A DNA stretch of 64,000 nt, taken from contig NC_012522.1 of NCBI RefSeq assembly GCF_000010805.1, positions 4,402,001-4,466,000 on the forward strand, in the 5' to 3' direction. This DNA is from Rhodococcus opacus B4 (GTDB lineage Bacteria; Actinomycetota; Actinomycetes; Mycobacteriales; Mycobacteriaceae). This document shows positions 18,190-27,327 of the stretch, piece by piece. Position numbers and translations under genes: made by a program. Position 1 is the stretch's first letter. Each line of letters opens with the position of its first letter. The notes below the pieces were generated by a model. It made no database searches, was not told where the DNA came from, and saw nothing but the letters and a program-made list of their open reading frames with translations.

Positions 18190-19413
18190 ATGCTGAAACG
18201 GGTGCCCGGACCGGAGCGCCGCGTCGTGCGCACACGAGCGATCGACGACCTGGGGCCCGACGACCTCCCCGCGTTCTGGGACCGACTCGCCGCCGCGGGC
18301 AGCCCCCTCGTCGAACGGGACGGAGCCGACCGCGGTTGTGTGATCGCGACGTTCTGCTGGCGGGACCCGGAAGGCGACGCACGCGGCTCGCGCACGCGGC
18401 ACGTCTACCTCGACGCCAACGGGATCACCGACCGATCCCGGCCGGAACGGGCCGCGCTGACGCGGCTGGCCGGCACCGACCTGTGGTCGCTGTCGATCGA
18501 GGTCCCCGAGAACTGGCGTGGCGCCTACCGGTTCATTCCCCGTGCGGATCAGCTGTCGGGGCCGGGCGACACCCCGGGCTGGCAGTGGTGGCGGGACGTG
18601 CTCGCCGGCGCACGACCCGACCCGTTCAACCCGTTGCCCACCCGTCCGGTGCAGGCCGGCGACTGCTCCGAGGCAGCGATGCCCGCCGCGCCCGCGCAGC
18701 GCTGGTGGACCGACCGGCCCGGCCGCGGCGAACTCCACGAGACGACGTTCCCGCTGTCGGGCACGCGACGGTCGGTGTGGATCTACGAACCGCCGGGACT
18801 CGCCGCTCGATCCCGTCCGGTGGTGGTGCTGTTCGACGGCCGGACGTGGGCGGTCGACCTGCCGATCGCGGGCGCCGTCGACGCGCTCGGACCTGCGGGG
18901 CACCGGGTTCCGCTCGTCGTGATGGTCGACAGCGTCGGACCCGAACTGCGAACCGGGGAACTCGGCTGCGGCCCCGCATTCGCCGCCGGTCTCACCGCAG
19001 AACTGCTCCCGTGGCTGCGACGGGAATGGGCCGTCACCGACGACCCGGCATCGACGATCGTGGCCGGTTGCAGCCTGGGCGGTCTGACCGCCTGCTACCT
19101 CGCGCTGACCGCGCCGCACGTGTTCGGGTGCGCCGTCAGCCTGTCCGGGTCGTTCTGGTGGCCGGGATCCGGGCCGGGAGTGTCGTTCCAGGACCTCGTC
19201 CGCGCCGCCGCCCCGTCGCGCAGCCGGTTCGGCATCGAGGTGGGGACACTCGAATGGATGCTCGTCGAACCCGCCCGCGAAGTCCGCGACCTGCTGGTAG
19301 ACGCCGGCCACGACGTGCGGTACCGGGAGTTCTGCGGAGGCCACGACGCGCTGCACTGGCGAGACGGACTGATCGGCGGAATCGCGGCAATGCTGGGCCC
19401 TACCCAGCAGTAA
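18190..19413 (+). CDS. fes: Enterochelin esterase-like siderophore hydrolase
   Basis: This is a 407-residue protein. The N-terminal domain (~1-150) resembles Fes N-domains (RDPEGDARGSRTRHVYLDANGITDR, WRGAYRFIP). The C-terminal esterase D-type hydrolase has VVVLFDGRTWA, IVAGCSLGGLTACYLAL (nucleophile Ser) and CGGHDALHWRDGL (His). It opens catecholate siderophore esters in the cytoplasm to release iron. ATG 18190 has GGGGA 5-6 nt upstream; ATG 18178 is an alternative. The divergent binding protein and shared iron box support the role. Confidence 0.87.
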   Translation: MLKRVPGPERRVVRTRAIDDLGPDDLPAFWDRLAAAGSPLVERDGADRGCVIATFCWRDPEGDARGSRTRHVYLDANGITDRSRPERAALTRLAGTDLWSLSIEVPENWRGAYRFIPRADQLSGPGDTPGWQWWRDVLAGARPDPFNPLPTRPVQAGDCSEAAMPAAPAQRWWTDRPGRGELHETTFPLSGTRRSVWIYEPPGLAARSRPVVVLFDGRTWAVDLPIAGAVDALGPAGHRVPLVVMVDSVGPELRTGELGCGPAFAAGLTAELLPWLRREWAVTDDPASTIVAGCSLGGLTACYLALTAPHVFGCAVSLSGSFWWPGSGPGVSFQDLVRAAAPSRSRFGIEVGTLEWMLVEPAREVRDLLVDAGHDVRYREFCGGHDALHWRDGLIGGIAAMLGPTQQ

Positions 19414-19421
19414 TGCAGTGA

Positions 19422-19430
19422 TGTGGATAA
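19422..19430 (-). promoter_or_regulatory. DnaA-box-like TTATCCACA
   Basis: A perfect consensus 9-mer (reverse strand) lies 70 bp upstream of the HhH-GPD gene. The same 9-mer occurs upstream of both AbiEi-like genes. No origin-like cluster is seen, so a role is unproven. Confidence 0.4.
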
Positions 19431-19499
19431 CTCTGTGAGTAAACCGCCCGTCTCGGTGAAGGTCGCACCGGCCCGATGGTGGGATGGCAGGATCGAATC

Positions 19500-20093
19500 A
19501 TGGCACGCACGCTGAACCTGGTAGGGGATCCGGACGCCGACGCACTCCTCTCGAGTGATCCGCTGGCGTTGCTCATCGGGATGCTGCTCGATCAGCAGGT
19601 TCCGATGGAGACGGCGTTCGCGGGCCCCAAGAAACTCGACGACCGGATCGGCGGCCTCGAGGTGCACCGCATCGCGGAGATGGATCCGGACGAGTTCGCG
19701 GCCGTCTGCTCACAGACTCCCGCCGTCCACCGGTTTCCCGGATCGATGGCCACCCGCATCCAGTCGCTCTGCGCATACCTCGTCGAGAACTACGACGGCA
19801 GCGTCGAGGCGCTGTGGACCAGCGGCGACCCCGACGGCAAAGAAGTCTTGAAGCGGCTGAAGGCACTGCCGGGGTACGGCGACCAGAAGGCCCGCATCTT
19901 CCTGGCGCTGCTCGGCAAGCAGATCGGTGTGGAGCCGACGGGCTGGCGCGAAGCGGCAGGCGACTACGGCACCGAGGGATCCCGGCGTTCGATCGCGGAC
20001 GTCGTGGACGACAAGAGCCTCCACGAGGTCCGCGAGTTCAAGAAGGCCGCGAAGGCCGAGGCGAAGAAGGCCGCGGCAGCGAAGAAGAAGTAG
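19500..20093 (+). CDS. HhH-GPD type base-excision DNA repair protein with Lys/Ala tail
   Basis: This is a 197-residue protein with DPLALLIGMLLDQQVPMETAF (N-terminal helix of the HhH-GPD fold), VHRFPGSMATRIQSL and LKALPGYGDQKARIFLALLGKQIG, an HhH-type hairpin (LPGYGDQKA). It ends in a basic KKAAKAEAKKAAAAKKK tail, which could bind DNA nonspecifically. It probably belongs to the actinobacterial uncharacterised glycosylase-like group; no catalytic Lys/Asp pair can be named with confidence. ATG 19500 starts MARTLNLVGD. It converges with amtB, 6 bp away. Confidence 0.82.
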   Translation: MARTLNLVGDPDADALLSSDPLALLIGMLLDQQVPMETAFAGPKKLDDRIGGLEVHRIAEMDPDEFAAVCSQTPAVHRFPGSMATRIQSLCAYLVENYDGSVEALWTSGDPDGKEVLKRLKALPGYGDQKARIFLALLGKQIGVEPTGWREAAGDYGTEGSRRSIADVVDDKSLHEVREFKKAAKAEAKKAAAAKKK

Positions 20094-20099
20094 GCACTG

Positions 20100-21446
20100 C
20101 TACTCCGTGGCGTCAGGCTTCTGCTTCCGTTCCACGTCGAGTTGCCGCCTGCGTTCGGCGTCGTGCATCCACGGGAAGACGCTGTTGCCCTGGCCGCCGC
20201 CGATCGGTCCGTGGCCGAGCACGCCGTGTTCGTAGGCCGATTCGGCGTGCAGTGCGAGGTCGATGCCGGAGGATTCGTCCTCGGCGCTCACCCGGAACCC
20301 GAAGATCCGGTCGATCAGCTTGCCCAGCCCGAACGTCACCCCGAACGCGTACAGGGCGACCACCACCACGGCCAGCACCTGCTTGCCGAGTTGCGCGAAC
20401 CCGCCCCCGTAGAGGAGGCCTTCGGCGCCGCCCGTCATCACCTCGGTGGCGAGCAGCCCGATCAGGATCGTGCCGACGATGCCGCCCATGAGGTGTACGC
20501 CCACGACGTCGAGCGAGTCGTCGTATCCGAGGCGGAATTTCCAGCCGACGGCGAACGAGCAGACCACACCGGCGACCGCGCCGACGATCACCGCGCCGAC
20601 CATGCTCACGGTGCCGCAGGACGGGGTGATCGCGACCAGGCCCGCGACGACGCCGGACGCCGCACCGAACGTGGTGGGGTGACCGTCGCGCTTCTGCTCC
20701 ACGAGCAGCCAGCCGAGCAGGCCGGTGCAGCCGGCGACGAGGGTGTTCAGAAAGATCGCGGCCGCGGTGCCGTCGGCGGCGAGCGCCGAGCCCGCGTTGA
20801 AACCGAACCAGCCGAACCACAGCAGTCCGACACCGAGCAGCACCAGCGGCAGGTTGTGAGGGCGCATCGACTCGGACTTGAATCCGAGCCGCGGGCCCAG
20901 GACCAGAGCCAATGCGAGGCCGGACGCGCCGGACACGATCTCGACGACCAGCCCGCCCGCGTAGTCGAGGGCGCCGAACTGCGCGATCCAGCCCTGCGGG
21001 TTCCACACCCAGTGCGCGACGGGCGCGTAGACGACGAGGGCCCAGACGGGCACGAAGATCATCCAGGCCGAGAACTTGGCCCGGTCGGCGATCGCACCGC
21101 TGATCAGCGCGGCGGTGATGATCGCGAACGTCAGCTGGAACGTGGCGAACAGGATCTCCGGGACCTGCCCGTGGACGGTGGTCGGGTCGATGCCCGCCAT
21201 CCCCAGGTGCTCGAGCCCGCCGATCAGTCCGCCGCCGATGTCGTCGCCGAAGATGAGGGAGTACCCGGCCACCAGCCACGCGACCGTGACGAGCGCGATC
21301 GACACGAAGCTCATCATGATCATGTTCAGTACGCCGGTGGAGCGGACCATCCCGCCGTAGAACAGGGCGAGCCCCGGGGTCATCAGCAGGACCAGCGCGG
21401 TACTGATCAGAAGCCAGGCGGTTGCTCCGGCGTCGATTGCAGGCAC
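20100..21446 (-). CDS. amtB: Ammonium transporter
   Basis: This is a 448-residue Amt/MEP/Rh channel with 11 helices. It shows STALVLLMTPGLALFYGGMVRSTGVLNMIMMSF (N-terminal signature), the Phe gate region, CGTVSMVGAV, twin-His segments VAHWVW and VGVHLMGGIVGT, and a C-terminal cytoplasmic tail of ~50 residues that would contact a PII protein. GTG 21446 is chosen because GAGGAGA lies 6 nt upstream. No glnB or glnD follows; the gene ends convergently with the repair gene. Confidence 0.93.
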   Translation of the reverse strand: MPAIDAGATAWLLISTALVLLMTPGLALFYGGMVRSTGVLNMIMMSFVSIALVTVAWLVAGYSLIFGDDIGGGLIGGLEHLGMAGIDPTTVHGQVPEILFATFQLTFAIITAALISGAIADRAKFSAWMIFVPVWALVVYAPVAHWVWNPQGWIAQFGALDYAGGLVVEIVSGASGLALALVLGPRLGFKSESMRPHNLPLVLLGVGLLWFGWFGFNAGSALAADGTAAAIFLNTLVAGCTGLLGWLLVEQKRDGHPTTFGAASGVVAGLVAITPSCGTVSMVGAVIVGAVAGVVCSFAVGWKFRLGYDDSLDVVGVHLMGGIVGTILIGLLATEVMTGGAEGLLYGGGFAQLGKQVLAVVVVALYAFGVTFGLGKLIDRIFGFRVSAEDESSGIDLALHAESAYEHGVLGHGPIGGGQGNSVFPWMHDAERRRQLDVERKQKPDATE

Positions 21447-21633
21447 GACATTCTCCTCACACACCCGGACGAAACCAGGCGCGGAAAATCACGATGACCG
21501 CGGGCCGTTTCAACTGTGATGCCGATGCGTTGCGAACGTGTTACGCAATCCGGTCGGGTCCGGATTTCCACCTGTGAGTTGGGCCCCGAGCAGGCGCTTC
21601 GACCACCCGGGCCGGGCTGTCGGGGACCGCCGG

Positions 21634-21639
21634 TAGTCT
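21634..21639 (+). promoter_or_regulatory. -10-like TAGTCT for a leaderless dnaX transcript
   Basis: TAGTCT ends 6 nt before GTG 21646, which would place the transcription start on the initiation codon. No Shine-Dalgarno is visible. The match is a single hexamer, so this is tentative. Confidence 0.35.
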
Positions 21640-21645
21640 TTCCGC

Positions 21646-23889
21646 GTGGCCCTGTACCGGAAGTACCGACCCGCATCCTTCGCCGAGGTGGTGGGGCAGG
21701 AGCACGTCACCGAACCACTGAGCACCGCCCTCGACGCCGGACGGATCAACCACGCGTATCTGTTCTCCGGTCCCCGCGGCTGTGGCAAGACGTCGTCTGC
21801 CCGCATCCTGGCCCGATCGCTGAACTGCGTGGAGGGCCCGACCTCGACGCCGTGCGGCTCGTGCCCCTCGTGCGTGGCGCTCGGACCCGGCGGGTCGGGC
21901 AACCTCGACGTCACCGAACTCGACGCGGCCAGCCACGGTGGCGTCGACGACACCCGTGAACTGCGCGACCGCGCGTTCTACGCGCCCGCCGAGTCGCGGT
22001 ACCGGGTGTTCATCGTCGACGAGGCCCACATGGTCACCACGGCGGGTTTCAACGCCCTCCTCAAGATCGTGGAGGAGCCGCCCGAGCACCTCATCTTCAT
22101 CTTCGCGACCACCGAACCCGAGAAGGTGCTGCCGACCATCCGTTCGCGCACCCATCACTACCCGTTCCGGCTGCTCGCGCCGACGACGATGCGGGGGCTG
22201 CTGGAGAAGATCTGCCAGCAGGAGAGCGTTCCGGTCGCCGACCCGGTGTATCCGCTGGTCATCCGGGCCGGCGGGGGATCCCCGCGTGACTCGCTGAGCA
22301 TCCTCGACCAGCTCCTCGCCGGCGCCGGCGACGAGGGCGTCACCTACCCGCGCGCGCTCGCGCTGCTCGGTGTCACCGACGTCGCGCTGATCGACGACGC
22401 CGTGGACGCGCTGGCCACCGGCGACGGTGCCGCGCTGTTCGGGACGGTCGACCGGGTGATGGACGCCGGGCACGATCCGCGGCGGTTCGCCGTCGACCTG
22501 CTCGAGCGCCTGCGCGACCTCATCCTGATGCAGGCGGTCCCCGACGCCGCCGAGCGCGGCCTGGTCGACGCTCCCGGCGACGTGCTCGAGCACATGCGCG
22601 CCCAGGTCCAGCGGATCGGTCCCGCCACGCTCACCCGGTACGCCGAGGTGATGCACGCCGGACTCGGCGAGATGCGCGGCGCCACCGCCCCCCGGCTGCT
22701 GCTCGAGGTGATGTGCGCCCGGATGCTGCTGCCGTCGGCGTCCGATGCGGAGTCGGCCGTGCTGCAGCGACTCGAACGCGTCGAACGCGGACTTCCGCCC
22801 GCCGGGACGGCGCCTGCTGTCGACGGGGAACACCCTGCGGCAGCGCCGGCTCGCGCGCCCGAACGGCCCGCCGAGCCGGAACCGGAGCCGAAGTTCCAGC
22901 GACCGTCCATGCGCCAGGCCGCAGCGGCCACCGTGCCCCCGCCGCCCGAGCCGGAACCCGAACCGATGCCGCGGCCGGTTCCGGAGCCGACGCCGGCTCC
23001 CGTTCCCGAACCGGAGCCGACGCCACAGCCCGAGCCGACTCCCGTTCCGGAGCCGACACCACAGCCCGAGCCGGCGCCCGTTCCGGAGCCGATGCCGGAA
23101 CCCGAGCCGACGCCGCGGCCCGTGCCCGAACCGGCGCCTGAGCCGACGCCTGCTCCCGAACCCGAGCCGACTCCAGAACCGGAGCCGCCGCTCGCACCCG
23201 AGGTGGAAGCTGCACCTGCCGCATCGGCGGGTCCGGATGCCGCCACACTGCGCGAGGCCTGGAATTCGCTGCGCGAGAAGGTGAGTCAGCGGAACAAAAT
23301 CCTGCCCGCGATGTTGTCGGCCGCGACGGTGCACGACGTGCAAGGCAACCGCCTGATCCTGGCGCACCCGGTCCCCAACCTGGGTGCCCGGATCGCGTCG
23401 CCGCACAACGCGCAGGTGATCGCCGAGGTCCTGTCCGAGATGTTCGGCGGCACCTGGGAAGTGGAGTATCAGGCCGGCGCCCCGACGGCGCCGCCTCCAC
23501 CGGTCGCGAAGGCCGCGGCGGCGCCGGCGAAGCCGGCAGGCGCTCCCCGGTTCTCCCGTCCCAGCCAGGAGAGGGCGGCGCAGCGCCCGCCGCAGCAGCA
23601 GTCCGACACGCGGAACTCCGACGCGGGTCCGGGTGCGGCGCAGGCACGACCGTCGTCCGAGCCGGACGACGACATCCCGCCGCCGGAAGCTCCCGACTAT
23701 CCGGACGATCCCGGGCCGGTCGATTACGAGGCCGTGTCGTCGACGCCGCCCGTCTCCACACCCGAGGACGAGGAAGAGATGTTCAAGGAGGCGGCGGAAC
23801 CCGTCGACCCCGCGACACGCCGTGACCCGGAGGACGTGGCGTTCGAACTGCTCAAGGACATGCTCGGGGCGAAGAAGCTCGAGGGCTGA
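21646..23889 (+). CDS. dnaX: DNA polymerase III subunit gamma/tau
   Basis: This is a 747-residue clamp-loader ATPase: [21 protein letters not shown], Walker [16 protein letters not shown] (~42), zinc cluster [16 protein letters not shown] (~61-76), Walker [10 protein letters not shown] (~124), sensor 1 [11 protein letters not shown] and SRTHHYPF. The middle (residues ~400-525) is a Pro-Glu-Pro-Thr repeat tract of unusual length. The C-terminal domain (from ~535, [13 protein letters not shown]) would contact the polymerase alpha subunit and DnaB in the tau form. GTG 21646 fits the family N-terminus. Position after ffs/aspT matches mycobacteria. Confidence 0.95.
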   Translation: MALYRKYRPASFAEVVGQEHVTEPLSTALDAGRINHAYLFSGPRGCGKTSSARILARSLNCVEGPTSTPCGSCPSCVALGPGGSGNLDVTELDAASHGGVDDTRELRDRAFYAPAESRYRVFIVDEAHMVTTAGFNALLKIVEEPPEHLIFIFATTEPEKVLPTIRSRTHHYPFRLLAPTTMRGLLEKICQQESVPVADPVYPLVIRAGGGSPRDSLSILDQLLAGAGDEGVTYPRALALLGVTDVALIDDAVDALATGDGAALFGTVDRVMDAGHDPRRFAVDLLERLRDLILMQAVPDAAERGLVDAPGDVLEHMRAQVQRIGPATLTRYAEVMHAGLGEMRGATAPRLLLEVMCARMLLPSASDAESAVLQRLERVERGLPPAGTAPAVDGEHPAAAPARAPERPAEPEPEPKFQRPSMRQAAAATVPPPPEPEPEPMPRPVPEPTPAPVPEPEPTPQPEPTPVPEPTPQPEPAPVPEPMPEPEPTPRPVPEPAPEPTPAPEPEPTPEPEPPLAPEVEAAPAASAGPDAATLREAWNSLREKVSQRNKILPAMLSAATVHDVQGNRLILAHPVPNLGARIASPHNAQVIAEVLSEMFGGTWEVEYQAGAPTAPPPPVAKAAAAPAKPAGAPRFSRPSQERAAQRPPQQQSDTRNSDAGPGAAQARPSSEPDDDIPPPEAPDYPDDPGPVDYEAVSSTPPVSTPEDEEEMFKEAAEPVDPATRRDPEDVAFELLKDMLGAKKLEG

Positions 23890-23965
23890 ACCGGGCGGCG
23901 CGGTCCCGGCACGTCGGGACAATCGCCCCTGGTGCCCGGGACGCCGGGTGCCCGATCGTCGTCTC

Positions 23966-24664
23966 ATGAGCACAGTGAATGTTCCAGACGGCGTGCAGAA
24001 CGAGGTCCCGGCGACCGCGCGACCGCGAAGTGGCCGGTGGTGGGCGTACGTCGGGATCCTGGCCGGTGTGGCCGGGATCGTCGGCATCCAGGCGAGCATG
24101 TCGGTCGACGCGGTGTACGTGGAGGCGTCGGCCGGCGACGCGGTCGCCATCATGAACGGCCTCGCCGGCCAGCGCACCGGGATTCTCGTGATGCACGTGT
24201 CGATCATGACCGCGGCGCTGCTGATCCTCGTCTTCGCCGCCGGGCTGTCCCAGCGCCTGCGGGCAGCGTTGCCCGCCGAGAGCATCCTGCCGTCGGTCGC
24301 GGCGTTCGGGCTGGTCCTGACGTCGGCGGCGTGCCTGCTGGGGACCGGGCTGACCACCGAGCTGGTGTTCGGCCTCGGTGACACGAGCCGGCTGGTGCCG
24401 GAGTTCGCGGTGGTCGGCGGCCACTGGATGGGCACGATTGCGTGGCTGTGGGCGGGCGCAGGTGTCAGCGCGCTGGCGGTGGCCGCGGCACTGCTCCGGG
24501 GACACGCGGGCCCGCGGTGGATCGGCTGGGTGAGCCTGGTCCTGGGCCTGGTGACCGCCGTCATCGGCGTCTCACCGCTGCAGTACCTCGCCGGGTTCAC
24601 CGGACCGCTGTGGGTGCTGGTGAGCGCGATCGGATTCGCTTTCGCCGACACCGTGCGCGAGTAG
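23966..24664 (+). CDS. Six-helix membrane protein of unknown function
   Basis: This is a 232-residue protein starting at ATG 23966. It has a short polar N-terminus and six hydrophobic segments (WWAYVGILAGVAGIVGI, GILVMHVSIMTAALLILVFAAG, LPSVAAFGLVLTSAACLL, MGTIAWLWAGAGVSALAVAAALL, RWIGWVSLVLGLVTAVIGV and a last helix near the C-terminus). No family is recognised with confidence. It precedes the sensor kinase by 44 bp on the same strand and may be an accessory sensor or a target of that system; this is an inference from position. Confidence 0.72.
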   Translation: MSTVNVPDGVQNEVPATARPRSGRWWAYVGILAGVAGIVGIQASMSVDAVYVEASAGDAVAIMNGLAGQRTGILVMHVSIMTAALLILVFAAGLSQRLRAALPAESILPSVAAFGLVLTSAACLLGTGLTTELVFGLGDTSRLVPEFAVVGGHWMGTIAWLWAGAGVSALAVAAALLRGHAGPRWIGWVSLVLGLVTAVIGVSPLQYLAGFTGPLWVLVSAIGFAFADTVRE

Positions 24665-24708
24665 GGGAGATACTCGTTCGCATCATGGTGAAGCAGAAGG
24701 ACACTCGA

Positions 24709-26646
24709 ATGACCGAGGGGTCGGCGGGTGCGGGCGGTGCGCCCGTACCCGCTGCTGTCATGGCGGTGTCCGCGTGGGTTCTGGTCGTTCTGTCGGTGGT
24801 GGCGTTCGTCCGGGCAGATCCGGGAATCGGCTCGAATCAGCTGTTCTTCCTGGTGGACGTCGTCGGGGCGGCGGTCTACGGGACCGTGGCCGGCGTCGTC
24901 CTCGCCCGCCGGGTGCACCCGGTGCCGATCATTCTGGGCCTCACCGCGATCGGCGTGGGTATCGCCGCGCTGAGCTACAGCTACACGCAACTCGCGCTCG
25001 TGCGTCCGGGGCTGCCGTGGGTCGACGCGCTGTCGCCGCTGCAGAACACCGCGTGGATTCCCGGGACGCTCAGTCTGTTCCTGATCGTGCCGTGGCTGAT
25101 CCGCGACCACCCGCTCGGCGTCGGCGCGAAATGCGGTGTCCTCGCGGGTATCGCCGCGACGGTCTGGTACTTCTGGGCACGCACGTTCACGGGGATCCCG
25201 GCGGTCTGGGTGATCGCGCCGGTGCTCGTGGCCGGCTTCGCGGCGGCAGCGGACTGCGGGTGGAGGTGGCGTCACGGCCCGCCCGCCGAGCGTGTGGGTC
25301 TCGGGTGGATGTGTCTGGGCACGGCGCTGATGACGGCCGCGTACATCCCGTTGGTGCTGCCCGCGTCGATGCCGGGACTGTGGGTGCTCAACCCGTTGGT
25401 GCACTTGGCTGTTCAGGCGTTCTATCCGGTCGCGATCCTGGTGTGCATTCTGCGCCAGCGCATGTGGGGGCTGAATCTGGCCGTCAGCCGCGCGACGGTG
25501 GCGGGCACTCTCACCGTCCTGCTGCTGGTGCTGTACGTGGTGGTGGCGACGGCCCTGACGGCGCTGCTGCCCGACGGTGATTCGGCCGGGGCGCAGGTGG
25601 TCGCGGCGGGTGTCGTCGCGGTCGCGGTGCAGCCGGTGCGTTTGTGGCTGCAGCGGAGGGTTCACCGCCTGGTGTACGGCGAGGATCCTGCGCGGGCCGT
25701 CCGCACCCTCGGCAGGCAGTTCGGCAGCGCCGAGACCCCGGAACAACTCCTCGAGGGTCTCGCTGCCGGTGTCGGCGTCGCGTTGCGGCTCGAATCCGTG
25801 ACCGTGCGGCGCACCAGCGGGATTGCCGCGGTATGGGGTTCGGCGACGGGGCCCGCCGAGTCGGTGGAGTTGGTCCACCGCGGCGCGGCGCTGGGGACGA
25901 TGGTCGTGACAGCGCCGCCGGGGGAAGCGCTGGGGACGCGCACCCGCCGGTCGCTCACCGAACTGTCGGCGGTGGTGACGGCCGGTCTCGTCGTGCTGCA
26001 GTCGGCGGAGAACCTGCAGGAGGCGCGACGCCGGCTGGCGTCCGTGCGACTGGAGGAGCGGCAGATGATCCGGCGCGAACTCCACGACGGGCTGGGTCCG
26101 TCGCTCGCGGGCATCCGGCTCGGCCTGCAGGGCGCCCGGAACCTGCTCGGCTCGGATCCGGTCGCCGCCGCCGAACTCATCGACGCGCTGCAGGAGCAAC
26201 TCGACCATCAAGTGGAGGGCGTCCGGCAGCTGTCGCGCAGCATGTTCCCGCCGGTGCTCGACGAACTCGGACTGGTCCCGGCGCTGCACGAACTGGCGGC
26301 CAACCAGTCGCGCAGCGGATTCCAGCTGCGGGTGCAGGCCGATCCGCCGCCGCGACTGGGCGCGGAGATCAGCGCGGCGGCGTACGGGATCGTCGTCGAG
26401 GCCGTCACCAACGCGCGCCGTCACAGCGGTGCCGACGGCTGCCGGGTCGACGCCACGTTCGCCCGGGAGGTGCTGACGGTCGTCATCCACGACGACGGCT
26501 GCGGGTTCGATCCGGCCGGGGGCGGCGGCGTCGGAACCCGGTCGATGCGGGAGCGGGCCCACGAACTCGGCGGCACCCTCCACATCGAATCCGGCCGTCC
26601 GACAGGCACGGTGGTCACCGCCCGGCTACCGTTGACCGCATCATGA
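24709..26646 (+). CDS. Membrane-bound NarL-type sensor histidine kinase
   Basis: This is a 645-residue kinase. Residues ~1-325 hold eight to ten helices. A GAF-like segment (residues ~350-430) follows. The HisKA_3 dimerisation box is EERQMIRRELHDGLGPSLAGIRLGL, with the phospho-His near 459. The HATPase domain shows EAVTNARRHSGA (N box), VIHDDGCGFDPAGGGGVGTRSMRERA (D/G boxes) and HIESGRPTGTVVTARLP. ATG 24709 has AAGGA 8 nt upstream; ATG 24685 is an alternative. It overlaps its response regulator by ATGA. The signal is unknown. Confidence 0.88.
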   Translation: MTEGSAGAGGAPVPAAVMAVSAWVLVVLSVVAFVRADPGIGSNQLFFLVDVVGAAVYGTVAGVVLARRVHPVPIILGLTAIGVGIAALSYSYTQLALVRPGLPWVDALSPLQNTAWIPGTLSLFLIVPWLIRDHPLGVGAKCGVLAGIAATVWYFWARTFTGIPAVWVIAPVLVAGFAAAADCGWRWRHGPPAERVGLGWMCLGTALMTAAYIPLVLPASMPGLWVLNPLVHLAVQAFYPVAILVCILRQRMWGLNLAVSRATVAGTLTVLLLVLYVVVATALTALLPDGDSAGAQVVAAGVVAVAVQPVRLWLQRRVHRLVYGEDPARAVRTLGRQFGSAETPEQLLEGLAAGVGVALRLESVTVRRTSGIAAVWGSATGPAESVELVHRGAALGTMVVTAPPGEALGTRTRRSLTELSAVVTAGLVVLQSAENLQEARRRLASVRLEERQMIRRELHDGLGPSLAGIRLGLQGARNLLGSDPVAAAELIDALQEQLDHQVEGVRQLSRSMFPPVLDELGLVPALHELAANQSRSGFQLRVQADPPPRLGAEISAAAYGIVVEAVTNARRHSGADGCRVDATFAREVLTVVIHDDGCGFDPAGGGGVGTRSMRERAHELGGTLHIESGRPTGTVVTARLPLTAS

Positions 26647-27317
26647 GCGCGGGCACGACACATTCCACCACCTCGTCCATCCGGGTAGCCGTCGTCGACG
26701 ACCACCCGGTGTTCCGGCTCGGGATGGCCGCGTTGCTGTCGACGCTGGACGGCATGGAGGTGGCCGCGCAGGCCAGTTCCGTCGCCGAGGCGCTCGACGT
26801 CGTGGACGGGGACGTCGACGTGGTGCTGATGGATCTCGAACTCGGGGACGGTTCGGGGGTGGACGCCACCCGGCGGCTCCTCGAGCGGCACCCCGCGCTG
26901 CGCGTGCTCGTGGTCACCATGCACGAGGACGACGAATCGCTGGTCGCGTCGGTGCGGGCCGGGGCGCGCGGTTACCTGGTCAAGGGCGCAGATCCGGGGG
27001 AGGTCGAACGGGCGGTCCGGGCGGTCGCCAACGGCGAGATGATCCTCGGCGCCGCGGTGGCGGCCCGTGCGATGAGTTTCATGGCCGCCTCGCGCCGGAT
27101 GGAGCCCGCGGTGTTCCCCGAACTCACCGACCGCGAACGGGAGGTCCTCGACCTCGTCGCCCGCGGCTACGACAACGCGAGCATCTCGCGCCGACTGGTG
27201 CTGAGCCCGAAGACGGTGCGGAACCACGTGTCGAACGTGCTCGCCAAGCTGGGCGTGCCCGACCGTCCCGCAGCCATCGTGCGGGCGCGGGACGCGGGCC
27301 TCGGACTCGACACCTGA
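26643..27317 (+). CDS. NarL/LuxR family response regulator
   Basis: This is a 224-residue protein. The receiver domain has VAVVDDHPVFRLGM, the phospho-acceptor VVLMDLELGDGSG (Asp ~64), MHEDDES and YLVKGAD (Lys ~114). The C-terminal LuxR HTH is LTDREREVLDLVARGYDNASISRRLVLSPKTVRNHVSNVLAKLGV. Its ATG overlaps the kinase stop, so the pair is translationally coupled and almost certainly cognate. Targets are unknown. It converges with the amidase gene across 10 bp with no terminator-like hairpin. Confidence 0.92.
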   Translation: MSAGTTHSTTSSIRVAVVDDHPVFRLGMAALLSTLDGMEVAAQASSVAEALDVVDGDVDVVLMDLELGDGSGVDATRRLLERHPALRVLVVTMHEDDESLVASVRAGARGYLVKGADPGEVERAVRAVANGEMILGAAVAARAMSFMAASRRMEPAVFPELTDREREVLDLVARGYDNASISRRLVLSPKTVRNHVSNVLAKLGVPDRPAAIVRARDAGLGLDT

Positions 27318-27327
27318 GGCGTCGGAG

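Noticed and set aside
21541-26583. A 1680-codon open frame antisense to dnaX and the kinase
   Set aside because: It spans several well-supported opposite-strand genes and is rich in Arg/Gly/His, as expected from high-G+C antisense reading.
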